This document shows, one piece after another, positions 19,662 through 28,441 of a stretch of 64,000 nucleotides of DNA. Position numbers and translations under genes: made by a program. The stretch is from NCBI GenBank assembly GCA_015068555.1, contig SVKI01000002.1, positions 1 through 64,000 on the forward strand, written 5' to 3'. Each line of letters opens with the position of its first letter. Within the stretch, counting starts at the first letter, position 1. The DNA comes from Oscillospiraceae bacterium. GTDB lineage: Bacteria > Bacillota > Clostridia > UBA1381 > UBA9506. The notes beneath the pieces were generated by a model, which worked only from the letters and a program-made list of their open reading frames with translations, searched no databases and was not told the origin of the DNA.

Positions 19662-20321
19662 ATGGAGAGCATCAATGTTTATGTGGCTTCTGCGTTGCCG
19701 CTTCAAAATGAAGAATTTTTTTCCAAGGTGTATGGCGCGGTCTCAGAAGTAAGACGCCGAAAAACAGACAGATATCAGCTCAGGCAGGATAAAAATCTCT
19801 CTCTTGCGGCCGAATATTTGCTGTTGCGTGCAGCTCGGGAAATGGGAATAGAGCAGTTTGAAATCGCATATAGCGACCATGGTAAACCGTATTTTCTCGG
19901 TGCACCATACCAATTCAGCTTATCTCATTCTCATGAGCGCGTGCTGTGCGCTATCGGCAAGCAGGCAGTAGGCTGTGATGTTGAATACATTCGCGATATA
20001 GACATCACGATAGCCAAACGCATGTTTACGGAAGATGAATATAAAATTTTAGCACAGGCAAAGAACGAGGAAGAGCAGAAGATGCTGTTTTTTCGTTTGT
20101 GGACGCTGAAAGAAAGCTATGCTAAAATGATGGGGGAAGGTATTAAGAAAACACCTGATAGCTGTGGTATTGACCTTTTCGGTGACAGACCTCGCATGAT
20201 GCACAATCATGACAAATGCAGTTTTGAAGAATTCTTTCTGCATGATGAGTATGCGTATTCTGTCTGCAGCAAATCGCCATATACAAGCAAGTTTATGCAG
20301 GTGGATTTAATATCTATATAA
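19662..20321 (+). CDS. 4'-phosphopantetheinyl transferase superfamily protein (Sfp-type)
   Basis: QFSLSHSHERVLCAIGKQAVGCDVEYIR; FFRLWTLKESYAKMMGEGI. Confidence 0.9.
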   Translation: MESINVYVASALPLQNEEFFSKVYGAVSEVRRRKTDRYQLRQDKNLSLAAEYLLLRAAREMGIEQFEIAYSDHGKPYFLGAPYQFSLSHSHERVLCAIGKQAVGCDVEYIRDIDITIAKRMFTEDEYKILAQAKNEEEQKMLFFRLWTLKESYAKMMGEGIKKTPDSCGIDLFGDRPRMMHNHDKCSFEEFFLHDEYAYSVCSKSPYTSKFMQVDLISI

Positions 20322-20353
20322 AAAAGGCTGTAGCATATTGCTACAGCCTTTTT
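20321..20353. terminator. Bidirectional terminator
   Basis: AAAAAGGCTGTAGC atatt GCTACAGCCTTTTT between convergent genes. Confidence 0.85.
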
Positions 20354-20354
20354 G

Positions 20355-21212
20355 CTACTTAGCAGTATGGCTCATTCTATATTGTTTTGGCGTGGTGCTT
20401 GTCATGGATTCAAAGGCCGTTAAAAACCCACGAAAGGACTTATAGCCGACCCGCTCGGCAATTTGTGAGACGGAGAGTTTGGTTTCTTTTAAAAATTGCT
20501 TTGCGACCTGAATGCGCATTTCTGTTTTTACCTGGCGAAAACTTTTTCCATAAAGTGATTTGATCAGCACAGAGATGCGTTTGGGTGAAAGATATAAAGC
20601 TTTTGCAACAAAAGCAAGGTCAATATCTTTGGCGTAGTTCTGTGAAAGCAATGTGTCAATTTCATACCGATATTGCATGCCGGCTTTGGCAGGCACTGTA
20701 GAAAAGGGAAGGGTATGCTTTTGTTTTCCAAGTGCATCGTAAATAGCAAAAATCAATTCGGTAAAACCGGCTTGTAACCGCTCTGTTTTACAAAAACAGT
20801 CTGACAGAATAACGCTGTGAAGCGCCAGCAGTTTTTCGCCTATTTTTGATGCGCGAAAAATCGGCTCAATCGTAATATTCGAAAAAACCCTTGTAAATTC
20901 AGCGTATACATCTGTGCCGCTGTTTCGTTTTTTGGTTTGAATGAACGATAAATAAACGCTGATTTTTTTCGAGTCACTGTCTGTGATGGTTCGGTGGTAG
21001 CGGGTTGGTGCAATTAAAAGAGCCTGATTTTTATATAAGGTATACTCTTGCTCTTCGGTTTTGACAACAACTTCACCTTTTGGCACAAAAAAGAGTTCAT
21101 AGTTACTGTGTGTGTGGCTGCGCGATGTGATATTGGGTATATAAGAATGGTCGTCGATGGTTAATTTAAATCGTGCATTACCCAAAACAAGCTCAATTTC
21201 TTGCTGAATCAT
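20355..21212 (-). CDS. AraC family transcriptional regulator (cupin + HTH)
   Basis: Cupin-like N-term SHTHSNYELFFVPKGEVVV; C-term KQFLKETKLSVSQIAERVGYKSFRGFLTAFESMTSTTPKQYR. Confidence 0.88.
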   Translation of the reverse strand: MIQQEIELVLGNARFKLTIDDHSYIPNITSRSHTHSNYELFFVPKGEVVVKTEEQEYTLYKNQALLIAPTRYHRTITDSDSKKISVYLSFIQTKKRNSGTDVYAEFTRVFSNITIEPIFRASKIGEKLLALHSVILSDCFCKTERLQAGFTELIFAIYDALGKQKHTLPFSTVPAKAGMQYRYEIDTLLSQNYAKDIDLAFVAKALYLSPKRISVLIKSLYGKSFRQVKTEMRIQVAKQFLKETKLSVSQIAERVGYKSFRGFLTAFESMTSTTPKQYRMSHTAK

Positions 21213-21368
21213 CTGTCTGCCTCCTGATTTAATGAGAAAAAAGGAATCAATTTATATCATATTGGTCGTTCTATCTCACTTGAAAAAAATCGAATTATAT
21301 ACTAACATTATAATAGAATTGCATATAAAATGCAAGACTTCAAATAAACGATGAACGGAGAGATGGTT

Positions 21369-22250
21369 ATGAAATTAAACAAAGGTTTTTACACAGCACT
21401 GGGTACGCCGGTTGACGCAAACGGTAATTTAGTTGAAGGTTCGCTTCGCAAGCACATTAACCAGCAGATTGATGCAGGTGCAGCAGGACTTCTTGTTATG
21501 GGAAGTATGGGCAATGAAGCGACTATCAAGCTGTCAACTTACAGAGAAATTGTTCGTGTTGCTGCAGAGGAAGTAGCAGGCAGTGTGCCCCTTTTTGTTG
21601 GTGCTATGGATACATCTATTGTAAAGGTTATGGAAAAAATTGAAACTATGGCCGGCGCAAAGATTGACGGCGTTGTGCTTACCACTCCTTTTTATGGCAC
21701 ACCTTCTGACGATGATGCCTTAACTTGGTTTTTAACAATTGCAGATAAATCACCATATCCCATTTATCTGTATGACCTTGCCGTTACGGTTAAATATAAA
21801 ATGACAATTGGTTTTATTGATAAACTGATACAGCATCCCAACATCCGGGGCATCAAAACGGCTGACTGGGAGCTTATCCACAAAATCAACAGAAAATATC
21901 CCGAAAAGCAATTTGAATGTCTTTACAGCGGTCTTGACAGCTTTGATTATGCAAACATGATGGGCATTGACAAAAATCTTGACGGTATGTTTTCGTGCAC
22001 ACCTAAAAATGCAACAAAAATGTATGAGTGTGTAAACAAAGGCGACTTCGCCGGCGCAAGAGCATATCTTGACAACATCTTACTCCTTCGTGACACCATG
22101 CTTGCTTACCGCTTGATGCCGTGCTTTACAATCTGCATGAATCTGCTTGGTTGCGATGGCTGGTATCATCGAGACTTCTGCGCGCCCGCAAAAGATGGTG
22201 CACAGAGTGCTATGGAAGAAGTAATGAAGAAAATCGGCGAAATTGACTAA
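21369..22250 (+). CDS. Dihydrodipicolinate synthase/N-acetylneuraminate lyase family protein
   Basis: GFYTALGTPVDANGNLVEGSLRKHINQQIDAGAAGLLVMGSMGNEAT; YPIYLYDLAV; RGIKTADWE. Confidence 0.85.
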   Translation: MKLNKGFYTALGTPVDANGNLVEGSLRKHINQQIDAGAAGLLVMGSMGNEATIKLSTYREIVRVAAEEVAGSVPLFVGAMDTSIVKVMEKIETMAGAKIDGVVLTTPFYGTPSDDDALTWFLTIADKSPYPIYLYDLAVTVKYKMTIGFIDKLIQHPNIRGIKTADWELIHKINRKYPEKQFECLYSGLDSFDYANMMGIDKNLDGMFSCTPKNATKMYECVNKGDFAGARAYLDNILLLRDTMLAYRLMPCFTICMNLLGCDGWYHRDFCAPAKDGAQSAMEEVMKKIGEID

Positions 22251-22265
22251 AAGGAGTAGGTTATA

Positions 22266-23246
22266 ATGATTTCATGTACAGAATTCATTCCGCTATACAG
22301 TGAATTTTTCAAGTTTTTAGAAAAAAAAGGCGGCTACGATGCTGTTATGCAGTATTGGATTCACCTTTCCGATACCAGCATCGGCGATAAAACAAACCCT
22401 AACAGTCTTGCTTCTAATTGCGAGCTTTACGGAGGCTTTGGTGGCGCTAAGGCGTATTGGGGTCACACCTTAACGGAGGAAGCCTGTGACTTTTTAAAAT
22501 TGTTTGATTATAAAAACAAATATATTTTTAGCCACATGCGTCATTGTCCTTCCAAAGGTATGCTGAATGACTTAGAACATGTAGAGCCCTATGAGCATTA
22601 CTGCGATCACTGTAATATCATTTATACAAGAATTCTAAATCAATACGGAATGGAATTTATCCGTGACCATTCAAAGGTAGACCATGCCGAGTGTCGCTCA
22701 CTCATTTTTGAGAAGGGAAACATGCCGGATATTGATTGGAAGAATATTACAGACGACGAAGCGAGATGTATGGCCAAGGAAGAGGACAGAGATTTAATTG
22801 ACCTCAAAACTGAGGATAATAAATATCTCCATCGTGATTTCCACTTAATCGGTGATAATGGTCTCAAATATTGTGCAGAAACCTATGGCGAAGAAGGTGC
22901 TCGTGAATTCTTAACCGACTATGTGAATCACTACTATGCGCCTCGTATTAAGGAGATTAATGAAAATGGTCTGCCTGCTTTACAAGCATGGATAGAAAAG
23001 GTGTATGAGATTGAAGAAGCAAGCGAGGTTTTACATACGGATCTTTCGGGCAATAAGCTGACGGTTACCATTGATAAGTCACCTGTTATCGAATATATGC
23101 ATTCGTTAAATCAGGAACCTTCTGCTTACTACATTGAAGAAACAAGAACACTTTATAAAACCATTGCTGAAGCCTGCAGCTTAGACTTCACCCTTCATTA
23201 CTATAACGAAGACGGCGGCACAAAGTTTGAGTTTGTTGCGCCTTAA
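22266..23246 (+). CDS. Conserved protein, possibly L-2-amino-thiazoline-4-carboxylic acid hydrolase-like
   Basis: Cys/His-rich HMRHCPSKGMLNDLEHVEPYEHYCDHCNIIYTRILNQYGMEFIRDHSKVDHAECRSLIFEKG; family call is weak. Confidence 0.35.
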   Translation: MISCTEFIPLYSEFFKFLEKKGGYDAVMQYWIHLSDTSIGDKTNPNSLASNCELYGGFGGAKAYWGHTLTEEACDFLKLFDYKNKYIFSHMRHCPSKGMLNDLEHVEPYEHYCDHCNIIYTRILNQYGMEFIRDHSKVDHAECRSLIFEKGNMPDIDWKNITDDEARCMAKEEDRDLIDLKTEDNKYLHRDFHLIGDNGLKYCAETYGEEGAREFLTDYVNHYYAPRIKEINENGLPALQAWIEKVYEIEEASEVLHTDLSGNKLTVTIDKSPVIEYMHSLNQEPSAYYIEETRTLYKTIAEACSLDFTLHYYNEDGGTKFEFVAP

Positions 23247-23273
23247 TCGAAAAACTGTATGTACATAAAAACT

Positions 23274-23312
23274 GCAAAACCCCTTGATTTTAGTGAAATC
23301 AAGGGGTTTTGC
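23274..23312 (+). terminator. Terminator
   Basis: GCAAAACCCCTTGATTT tagtg AAATCAAGGGGTTTTGC. Confidence 0.8.
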
Positions 23313-23392
23313 GTCTTTTAAATCGGCATCGCTACTACCGATCTTTTTGTCATGGGAAATAATTGCAATGTTTTGACCTTTATGATATAATG

Positions 23393-23600
23393 ATTTCAAG
23401 CGAAGCTTGAAATTGTCGATATGAATTCTGACGAATTCTCGATATGTCTTGCGGACTCGATATGTGCTGTCGCACTCGATATGTCGCTGATGCGACGAGA
23501 ATTCATATCATATCGAGTTTGAGCATAGCGAAAACATATCGATTTTGCGGTAGCAAAAATATCGAGCAAACGAAGTTTGCATATCGACAAAAATTTTGTC
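23393..23600. repeat. Array of short hairpins separated by TCGATAT / ATATCGA linkers
   Basis: TCGATAT at 23416, 23439, 23457, 23476; ATATCGA at 23536, 23559, 23581 and within catatcga near 23510; different perfect small hairpins lie between linkers. Confidence 0.85.
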
Positions 23601-23657
23601 CCTAACTTGACAAAATCATAAAAAACCTATAAAAATTATATGAAATGAGGAGAAAAA

Positions 23658-24092
23658 ATGAAAAGGAAACTATTAAATCTGATTTGTTGTTTTATGGTCA
23701 TTGTTTTATCTTTTAGCACTTCAGGCTGCAATCGTCAAGAGACTGTGACAGACCTATGGGAAGACGCCATTTACAAAGAAGATGCGGAACTTGGCGGTGG
23801 GGCAAAAACTGTTATGGTAGAAGTTGTTGTTGAAGATAAATCAGTTACATTTACAATTCATTCAGATAAAGCCACGCTTGGAGATGCATTAGTTGAGCAT
23901 AACTTGATTGAAGGCGAGCAAGGTGCTTACGGTCTTTATGTAAAAAAGGTCAACGGTATCACAGCAGATTATGACATCAACAGATGCTATTGGGGCGTTA
24001 ATAAAAACGGCGAAGGTCTTATGAGTGGTGTTGACGCCATAGAGCTTGAAGAAGGTGAGCACTACGAGTTTATCTATGTAAAGCCGGAATGA
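23658..24092 (+). CDS. Small DUF4430 domain lipoprotein
   Basis: Lipobox STSGCNRQ; TFTIHSDKATLGDALVEHNLIEGEQGAYGLYVKKVNGITADYDINRCYWGVNKNGEGLMSGVDAIELEEGEHYEFIYV. Confidence 0.85.
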   Translation: MKRKLLNLICCFMVIVLSFSTSGCNRQETVTDLWEDAIYKEDAELGGGAKTVMVEVVVEDKSVTFTIHSDKATLGDALVEHNLIEGEQGAYGLYVKKVNGITADYDINRCYWGVNKNGEGLMSGVDAIELEEGEHYEFIYVKPE

Positions 24093-24160
24093 TTTTTATA
24101 CAAATTCTGTAACTTGTATCAAACTTTACATATCATCTGTTTTCAACAAGGAGAAAAGCT

Positions 24161-25093
24161 ATGAGCAAAAAAGCATATTTTTACATAGATGACGTTGTTT
24201 GGCCTTTTCGCGATATTACGAGAGAAAAACCGGCATCTATTTTTGACCAAACTCTTTTAAAAATGTTAAAAGAAGCCCACGATCAATATGGCATAAAGGT
24301 TGTGCTGAATGCTTTCTATCGCACAGACTATTATTACGGTGATGACGAGTTCAGCCTGGCAGACATGACGGATGCCTATAAAGCAGAGTGGGAGGCGAAT
24401 TCTGATTGGTTAAAAATCGGCTTTCACGCAAAGCAGGAATTTCCTGATTATCCCCATGTGAACATCGATTACGATGATATGAAGAAGATGTATGTGCGTT
24501 TTAAGAATGAGGTGATTCGCTTTGCAGGTGAGAAAACCCTTACTACTGCCTTTAATCCTCATTGGTCTCCTGTGAGCCGGGAAGGCCTAAAGGCGATGGT
24601 GGAAGAGGGAATCACAATGGTTTCTGTGACAGCCGGGGAAAGAAAAGAGTACAACGGCGACCCGTCAACACTTCCTTTTGGACATGCTGGCAGACTCTTA
24701 AATAACAGAAAAGCGGAAACTGCTATTTTTTTCAGAAATTTGAAGGGTGATGAAGCAATCAATGATTCTCTTTGTGGTTATAACCACATTTCAACAGAAG
24801 ATTATGAAAGAACCCTTTATACTCAGGAAGTTATCTATAACGAGGAAGTGGGTGTTTATTACAAAGTGTTCTCTAATGCTGCTTGTCTGAATCTTTCTCC
24901 TCTTGATGAGATTGAAGAAGATATGTCAAAGGCATTAGGTCAGGAATATATTTGCATGGCAACTCATGAACAGTATTCATACCCTGATTATTTTGCGTAT
25001 CAACCCGAGAGCCGTGACAAACTTATGAAGGCATGTGAATGCATAAATAAATATGGTTATGAGTACATATTTGTTGAGGATATGGCGAAATAA
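24161..25093 (+). CDS. Polysaccharide deacetylase-like (NodB-fold) protein
   Basis: YFYIDDVVWPFRDITREKP...IGFHAKQEFPDYPHVNIDYDDMKKMYVRFKNEVIRFAGEKTLTTAFNPHW; family inferred by pattern. Confidence 0.55.
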   Translation: MSKKAYFYIDDVVWPFRDITREKPASIFDQTLLKMLKEAHDQYGIKVVLNAFYRTDYYYGDDEFSLADMTDAYKAEWEANSDWLKIGFHAKQEFPDYPHVNIDYDDMKKMYVRFKNEVIRFAGEKTLTTAFNPHWSPVSREGLKAMVEEGITMVSVTAGERKEYNGDPSTLPFGHAGRLLNNRKAETAIFFRNLKGDEAINDSLCGYNHISTEDYERTLYTQEVIYNEEVGVYYKVFSNAACLNLSPLDEIEEDMSKALGQEYICMATHEQYSYPDYFAYQPESRDKLMKACECINKYGYEYIFVEDMAK

Positions 25094-25103
25094 GGGTGAC
25101 GAT

Positions 25104-25808
25104 ATGAATCATAAAGTTTGTATAATAACAGGTGCCGGCGGTGGCATCGGTTCTGCTATTGCAGAGAGTCTGTTCACTATCGGGTGTAAGCTTGTTTTAA
25201 TGGGGCGAAATGAAGAAAAACTTAAAAAAACAGCAAATGGACGTGACTGTCTGATTATTCCCGGAGACCTGTGTGATGATGGTTACATAGAAAAGGCAAT
25301 TGAAAAAACCGTTAAAGCCTATGGTGGCATTGATGTTTTAATCAATAATGCCGGTATTGCACAATCCAAGCCGTTTGCAGAAATCACGATGGAAGAATAT
25401 GACAGGGTTATGAACACAAACGCAAGAGCACCGTTTTTAATGTGTCAGAAGGCTCTTCCGTATCTGCAAAAATCATCATGTGGAACGATTATTAACATTG
25501 CATCTGTAACGGCCCACCACGGCTATGCCCTGCAAAGCGCCTATGCTGCTTCTAAGCATGCTTTGCTGGGGTTTAGTAAAGCGCTAAGCAAGGAATACTA
25601 TCATCAGGGTGTACGCGTGCACGTGATCAGCCCCGGAGCTGTGTTTACCGACATGGTTAAAATCTCCCGTCCTGATTTAACCGGTGAGGGTATGCTGCTT
25701 CCTGCGGATATTGCCGAGACGGTTTTATATTTGCTTGCGATGCGCAAAACGGCCTCAGTTGCAGATGAAATTCAGCTACACAGAGAAACAAAAGAACCAT
25801 TTATGTAA
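25104..25808 (+). CDS. SDR family oxidoreductase
   Basis: VCIITGAGGGIGSAIAESLF; NNAGIAQ; YAASKHALLGFSKAL. Confidence 0.92.
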   Translation: MNHKVCIITGAGGGIGSAIAESLFTIGCKLVLMGRNEEKLKKTANGRDCLIIPGDLCDDGYIEKAIEKTVKAYGGIDVLINNAGIAQSKPFAEITMEEYDRVMNTNARAPFLMCQKALPYLQKSSCGTIINIASVTAHHGYALQSAYAASKHALLGFSKALSKEYYHQGVRVHVISPGAVFTDMVKISRPDLTGEGMLLPADIAETVLYLLAMRKTASVADEIQLHRETKEPFM

Positions 25809-25832
25809 GTATTATATAAGGAGATGTGACAA

Positions 25833-26126
25833 ATGAGTGATTTTACGTATGAATTAGAAGAATTTACAGGCACACCTCTTTTCATTGTTCTCACGACCCA
25901 CATCAATGAAACCAGAAAAAATCGTGTGATTATAAGAAACAAAGCTGCTTTAGAGGTTGCCGAGCGCTATGGCTTACCGGTTATTGATTTATATTCAGTT
26001 GCACTTGAAAATGCTCATTTTTTAGATGAAGGCGGTATTCATTTTTCGGCAGAAGGATACAAACAGCTTGCGAAGAAAAATGTTGAAAGGATAACGGAAA
26101 CCGTACCGGAATTAAACATTTTATAA
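25833..26126 (+). CDS. Short SGNH/GDSL hydrolase-like protein (C-terminal part only)
   Basis: GLPVIDLYSVALENAHFLDEGGIHFSAEGYKQLAKK resembles SGNH block V; no GDS(L) block. Confidence 0.55.
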   Translation: MSDFTYELEEFTGTPLFIVLTTHINETRKNRVIIRNKAALEVAERYGLPVIDLYSVALENAHFLDEGGIHFSAEGYKQLAKKNVERITETVPELNIL

Positions 26127-26196
26127 TGTGAATTCGTTTGGTAGGAGGACGCTTGCAAGAACTACAATAAAACATCTACACTATAAGGAGAAAAAC

Positions 26197-27564
26197 ATGA
26201 ACAGAGAAAAGTTTTCTTCCCGTCTGGGATTTATTTTGATATCGGCAGGCTGTGCGATAGGCCTTGGCAATGTGTATCGCTTCCCGATTATGACAGGGTC
26301 ATATGGTGGTGCCTTGTTTGTTTTGATTTACATCGGCTTTTTACTTTTGATGGGTCTTCCCATTATGACCATGGAGCTTTCGGTTGGTCGCGCAAGCCAA
26401 AGAAGCATTGCTTCTTCGTTTGATACCTTGGAAAAACCGGGTCAAAAGTGGCACTGGCTTAAATATATGGGCATTGCCGGCAACTACCTTTTGATGATGT
26501 TTTACACAACCATTTCGGCCTGGATGGTAATTTACTTTTTCAAGTATGCCGGCGGCAGCATTATGCAATATAAAACTGCAGAAGAGCTTGGCAATGTGTT
26601 TGGCAGCGTGGTCAACAACAGCGGTTTACTGATAGGCGTTAACGTGCTTGTTATTTTGCTCTGCTTTGGTGTTTGCTCGCTTGGTTTACAAAACGGAGTT
26701 GAAAAAATAACCAAGGGTATGATGATTGCTTTGTTTGCCCTGATGCTTGGCCTGGCTATTTATGCTTGCACTCTTAATAACGCGGCAGAAGGCCTCAAAT
26801 TTTACCTGATTCCCAATCTTGACGGTGTGCGTGAGCACGGCCTGTGGACGGTTATTTCAGCCGCTATGGGTCAGTCCTTCTTTACCTTAAGCGTCGGTAT
26901 TGGCTCCGTTGCTATTTTTGGCAGCTATATCAGCAAGGACAGAAGTCTTTCAGGAGAAGCGCTGACTATTATGTCGCTTGATACTCTGGTTGCACTGATG
27001 TCCGGTCTAATCATTTTTCCTGCCTGCTTTACCTATAATAACGGCGTGACGGCAGATGCTTCTGCGGTTGGAGCAAGTTTTTTATTCACAACGCTTTCCA
27101 GCATTTTTAATGCTATGCCGGGTGGCAGAGTTGTGGGCGCTTTGTTTTTTGTGTTTATGATTTTCGCAGCTTTTTCAACCGTAATTGCGGTGTTTGAAAA
27201 TATCGTATCCTTCTGGTTAGAGCTAACCAAGATGAAGAGAGGAAGGATTGCACTAATCAACATTGTGCTCCTTTTTGTTTTATCACTTCCCTGTATATTA
27301 GGCTTTACCGTCTGGAGCGATTTCCAGATTGCAGGCAAGAGCATTATGGATTTAGAAGACTTTACGGTTTCTAACATCATGTTGCCTTTGGGTAGCCTTT
27401 TCTATGTCTTTTTCTGTACAAGCCGGTACGGCTGGGGCTGGGACTCTTACTTTGCAGAAGTCAATACCGGTAAAGGTATGAAGCTGGCCAAGTGGCTCAG
27501 ACCTTATCTTGCATATGTGTTACCGGTTATCTTGATGGTTGTCTTTTTGGTGTCAGTTCTTTAA
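26197..27564 (+). CDS. Sodium-dependent transporter, neurotransmitter:sodium symporter (SNF) family
   Basis: REKFSSRLGFILISAGCAIGLGNVYRFPIMTGSYGGALFVLIYIGFLLLMGLPIMTMELSVGRAS. Confidence 0.92.
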   Translation: MNREKFSSRLGFILISAGCAIGLGNVYRFPIMTGSYGGALFVLIYIGFLLLMGLPIMTMELSVGRASQRSIASSFDTLEKPGQKWHWLKYMGIAGNYLLMMFYTTISAWMVIYFFKYAGGSIMQYKTAEELGNVFGSVVNNSGLLIGVNVLVILLCFGVCSLGLQNGVEKITKGMMIALFALMLGLAIYACTLNNAAEGLKFYLIPNLDGVREHGLWTVISAAMGQSFFTLSVGIGSVAIFGSYISKDRSLSGEALTIMSLDTLVALMSGLIIFPACFTYNNGVTADASAVGASFLFTTLSSIFNAMPGGRVVGALFFVFMIFAAFSTVIAVFENIVSFWLELTKMKRGRIALINIVLLFVLSLPCILGFTVWSDFQIAGKSIMDLEDFTVSNIMLPLGSLFYVFFCTSRYGWGWDSYFAEVNTGKGMKLAKWLRPYLAYVLPVILMVVFLVSVL

Positions 27565-27598
27565 AAAAGCCTTTGTTTTTACAGTAGGAGAGTTTACA

Positions 27599-28399
27599 GT
27601 GGTTACAAAAGATGATATAATAAAGGAGCTGGAGTCGTTTTCTGTCGCAAAGGGTAAAACTGTGACGGTGCACACCTCATTAAAGGCCGTTGGTGAAATA
27701 GATGGCGGTGGTGAAACACTGCTGGATGCCTTGATTGAATATTTCACGCAGGATGGCGGACTTTTATGCATCCCCACCCATACCTGGAACAGCGACGTAT
27801 ATGACCTGCGCAAAGCGGAAAGTTGTACAGGCGTTCTCTCATGTCTTGCGGCAAGCCGCAAAGATGCGGTGCGTTCGCTTCATCCCACGCATTCCGTGGC
27901 AATTTTTGGCGATAGAAAAAAGGCAGAAGATTTTGTAAAGGACGATGCCTTTGTAAACACCCCGATAAGCCCGATCGGTTGTTACGGGAAGCTATATGCA
28001 GAAGCGGGTTATGTGCTTTTAATTGGGGTTGGGCATAATAAAAATACCTATCTGCATTGCGTGGAAGAAATGCTTGATGTGCCCGGGAGATTAACGGATT
28101 ACAAAGTGGAAAAGACAGTTATTCTGCCTGACGGAACTAAAACGGTTCGGTCAATCTATTGGCTGGATGAAACGATTTGTGATGTGTCATGTTACTTTCC
28201 AAAATTTGAAAAGCCATTTCGATTTTTTAACTGTATCACTGATGGACATATCGGCCACGCGCCGACGCAACTGTGCGATGCAAGAAAGATGAAGAGCGTT
28301 ATCGAGCGTATCTATCAAAACAATCAATATAAAGAATTGTTACACGATGATAAGCCCGTAGATGAGGCCTTATATAAAAATGAGGTCATTTGCGATTAA
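27599..28399 (+). CDS. AAC(3) family N-acetyltransferase
   Basis: VTVHTSLKAVGEIDGGGETLLDALIEYFTQDGGLLCIPTHTWN; HPTHSVAIFG; GVGHNKNTYLHCVEEM; GTG start after TAGGAGAG. Confidence 0.88.
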   Translation: MVTKDDIIKELESFSVAKGKTVTVHTSLKAVGEIDGGGETLLDALIEYFTQDGGLLCIPTHTWNSDVYDLRKAESCTGVLSCLAASRKDAVRSLHPTHSVAIFGDRKKAEDFVKDDAFVNTPISPIGCYGKLYAEAGYVLLIGVGHNKNTYLHCVEEMLDVPGRLTDYKVEKTVILPDGTKTVRSIYWLDETICDVSCYFPKFEKPFRFFNCITDGHIGHAPTQLCDARKMKSVIERIYQNNQYKELLHDDKPVDEALYKNEVICD

Positions 28400-28441
28400 A
28401 CTACATTACATGTAAATAAACAATACGAAAAGGGTGGAAAA

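Noticed and set aside
23393-23600. Possible CRISPR array
   Set aside because: Repeat unit is only 7 nt, spacing is irregular, spacers are themselves palindromic, repeats invert halfway, and no cas genes are in the window.
27599-28399. AAC(3)-type gene as an antibiotic resistance determinant
   Set aside because: Family membership alone does not show aminoglycoside resistance; it sits in a metabolic cluster and has no mobile-element context.
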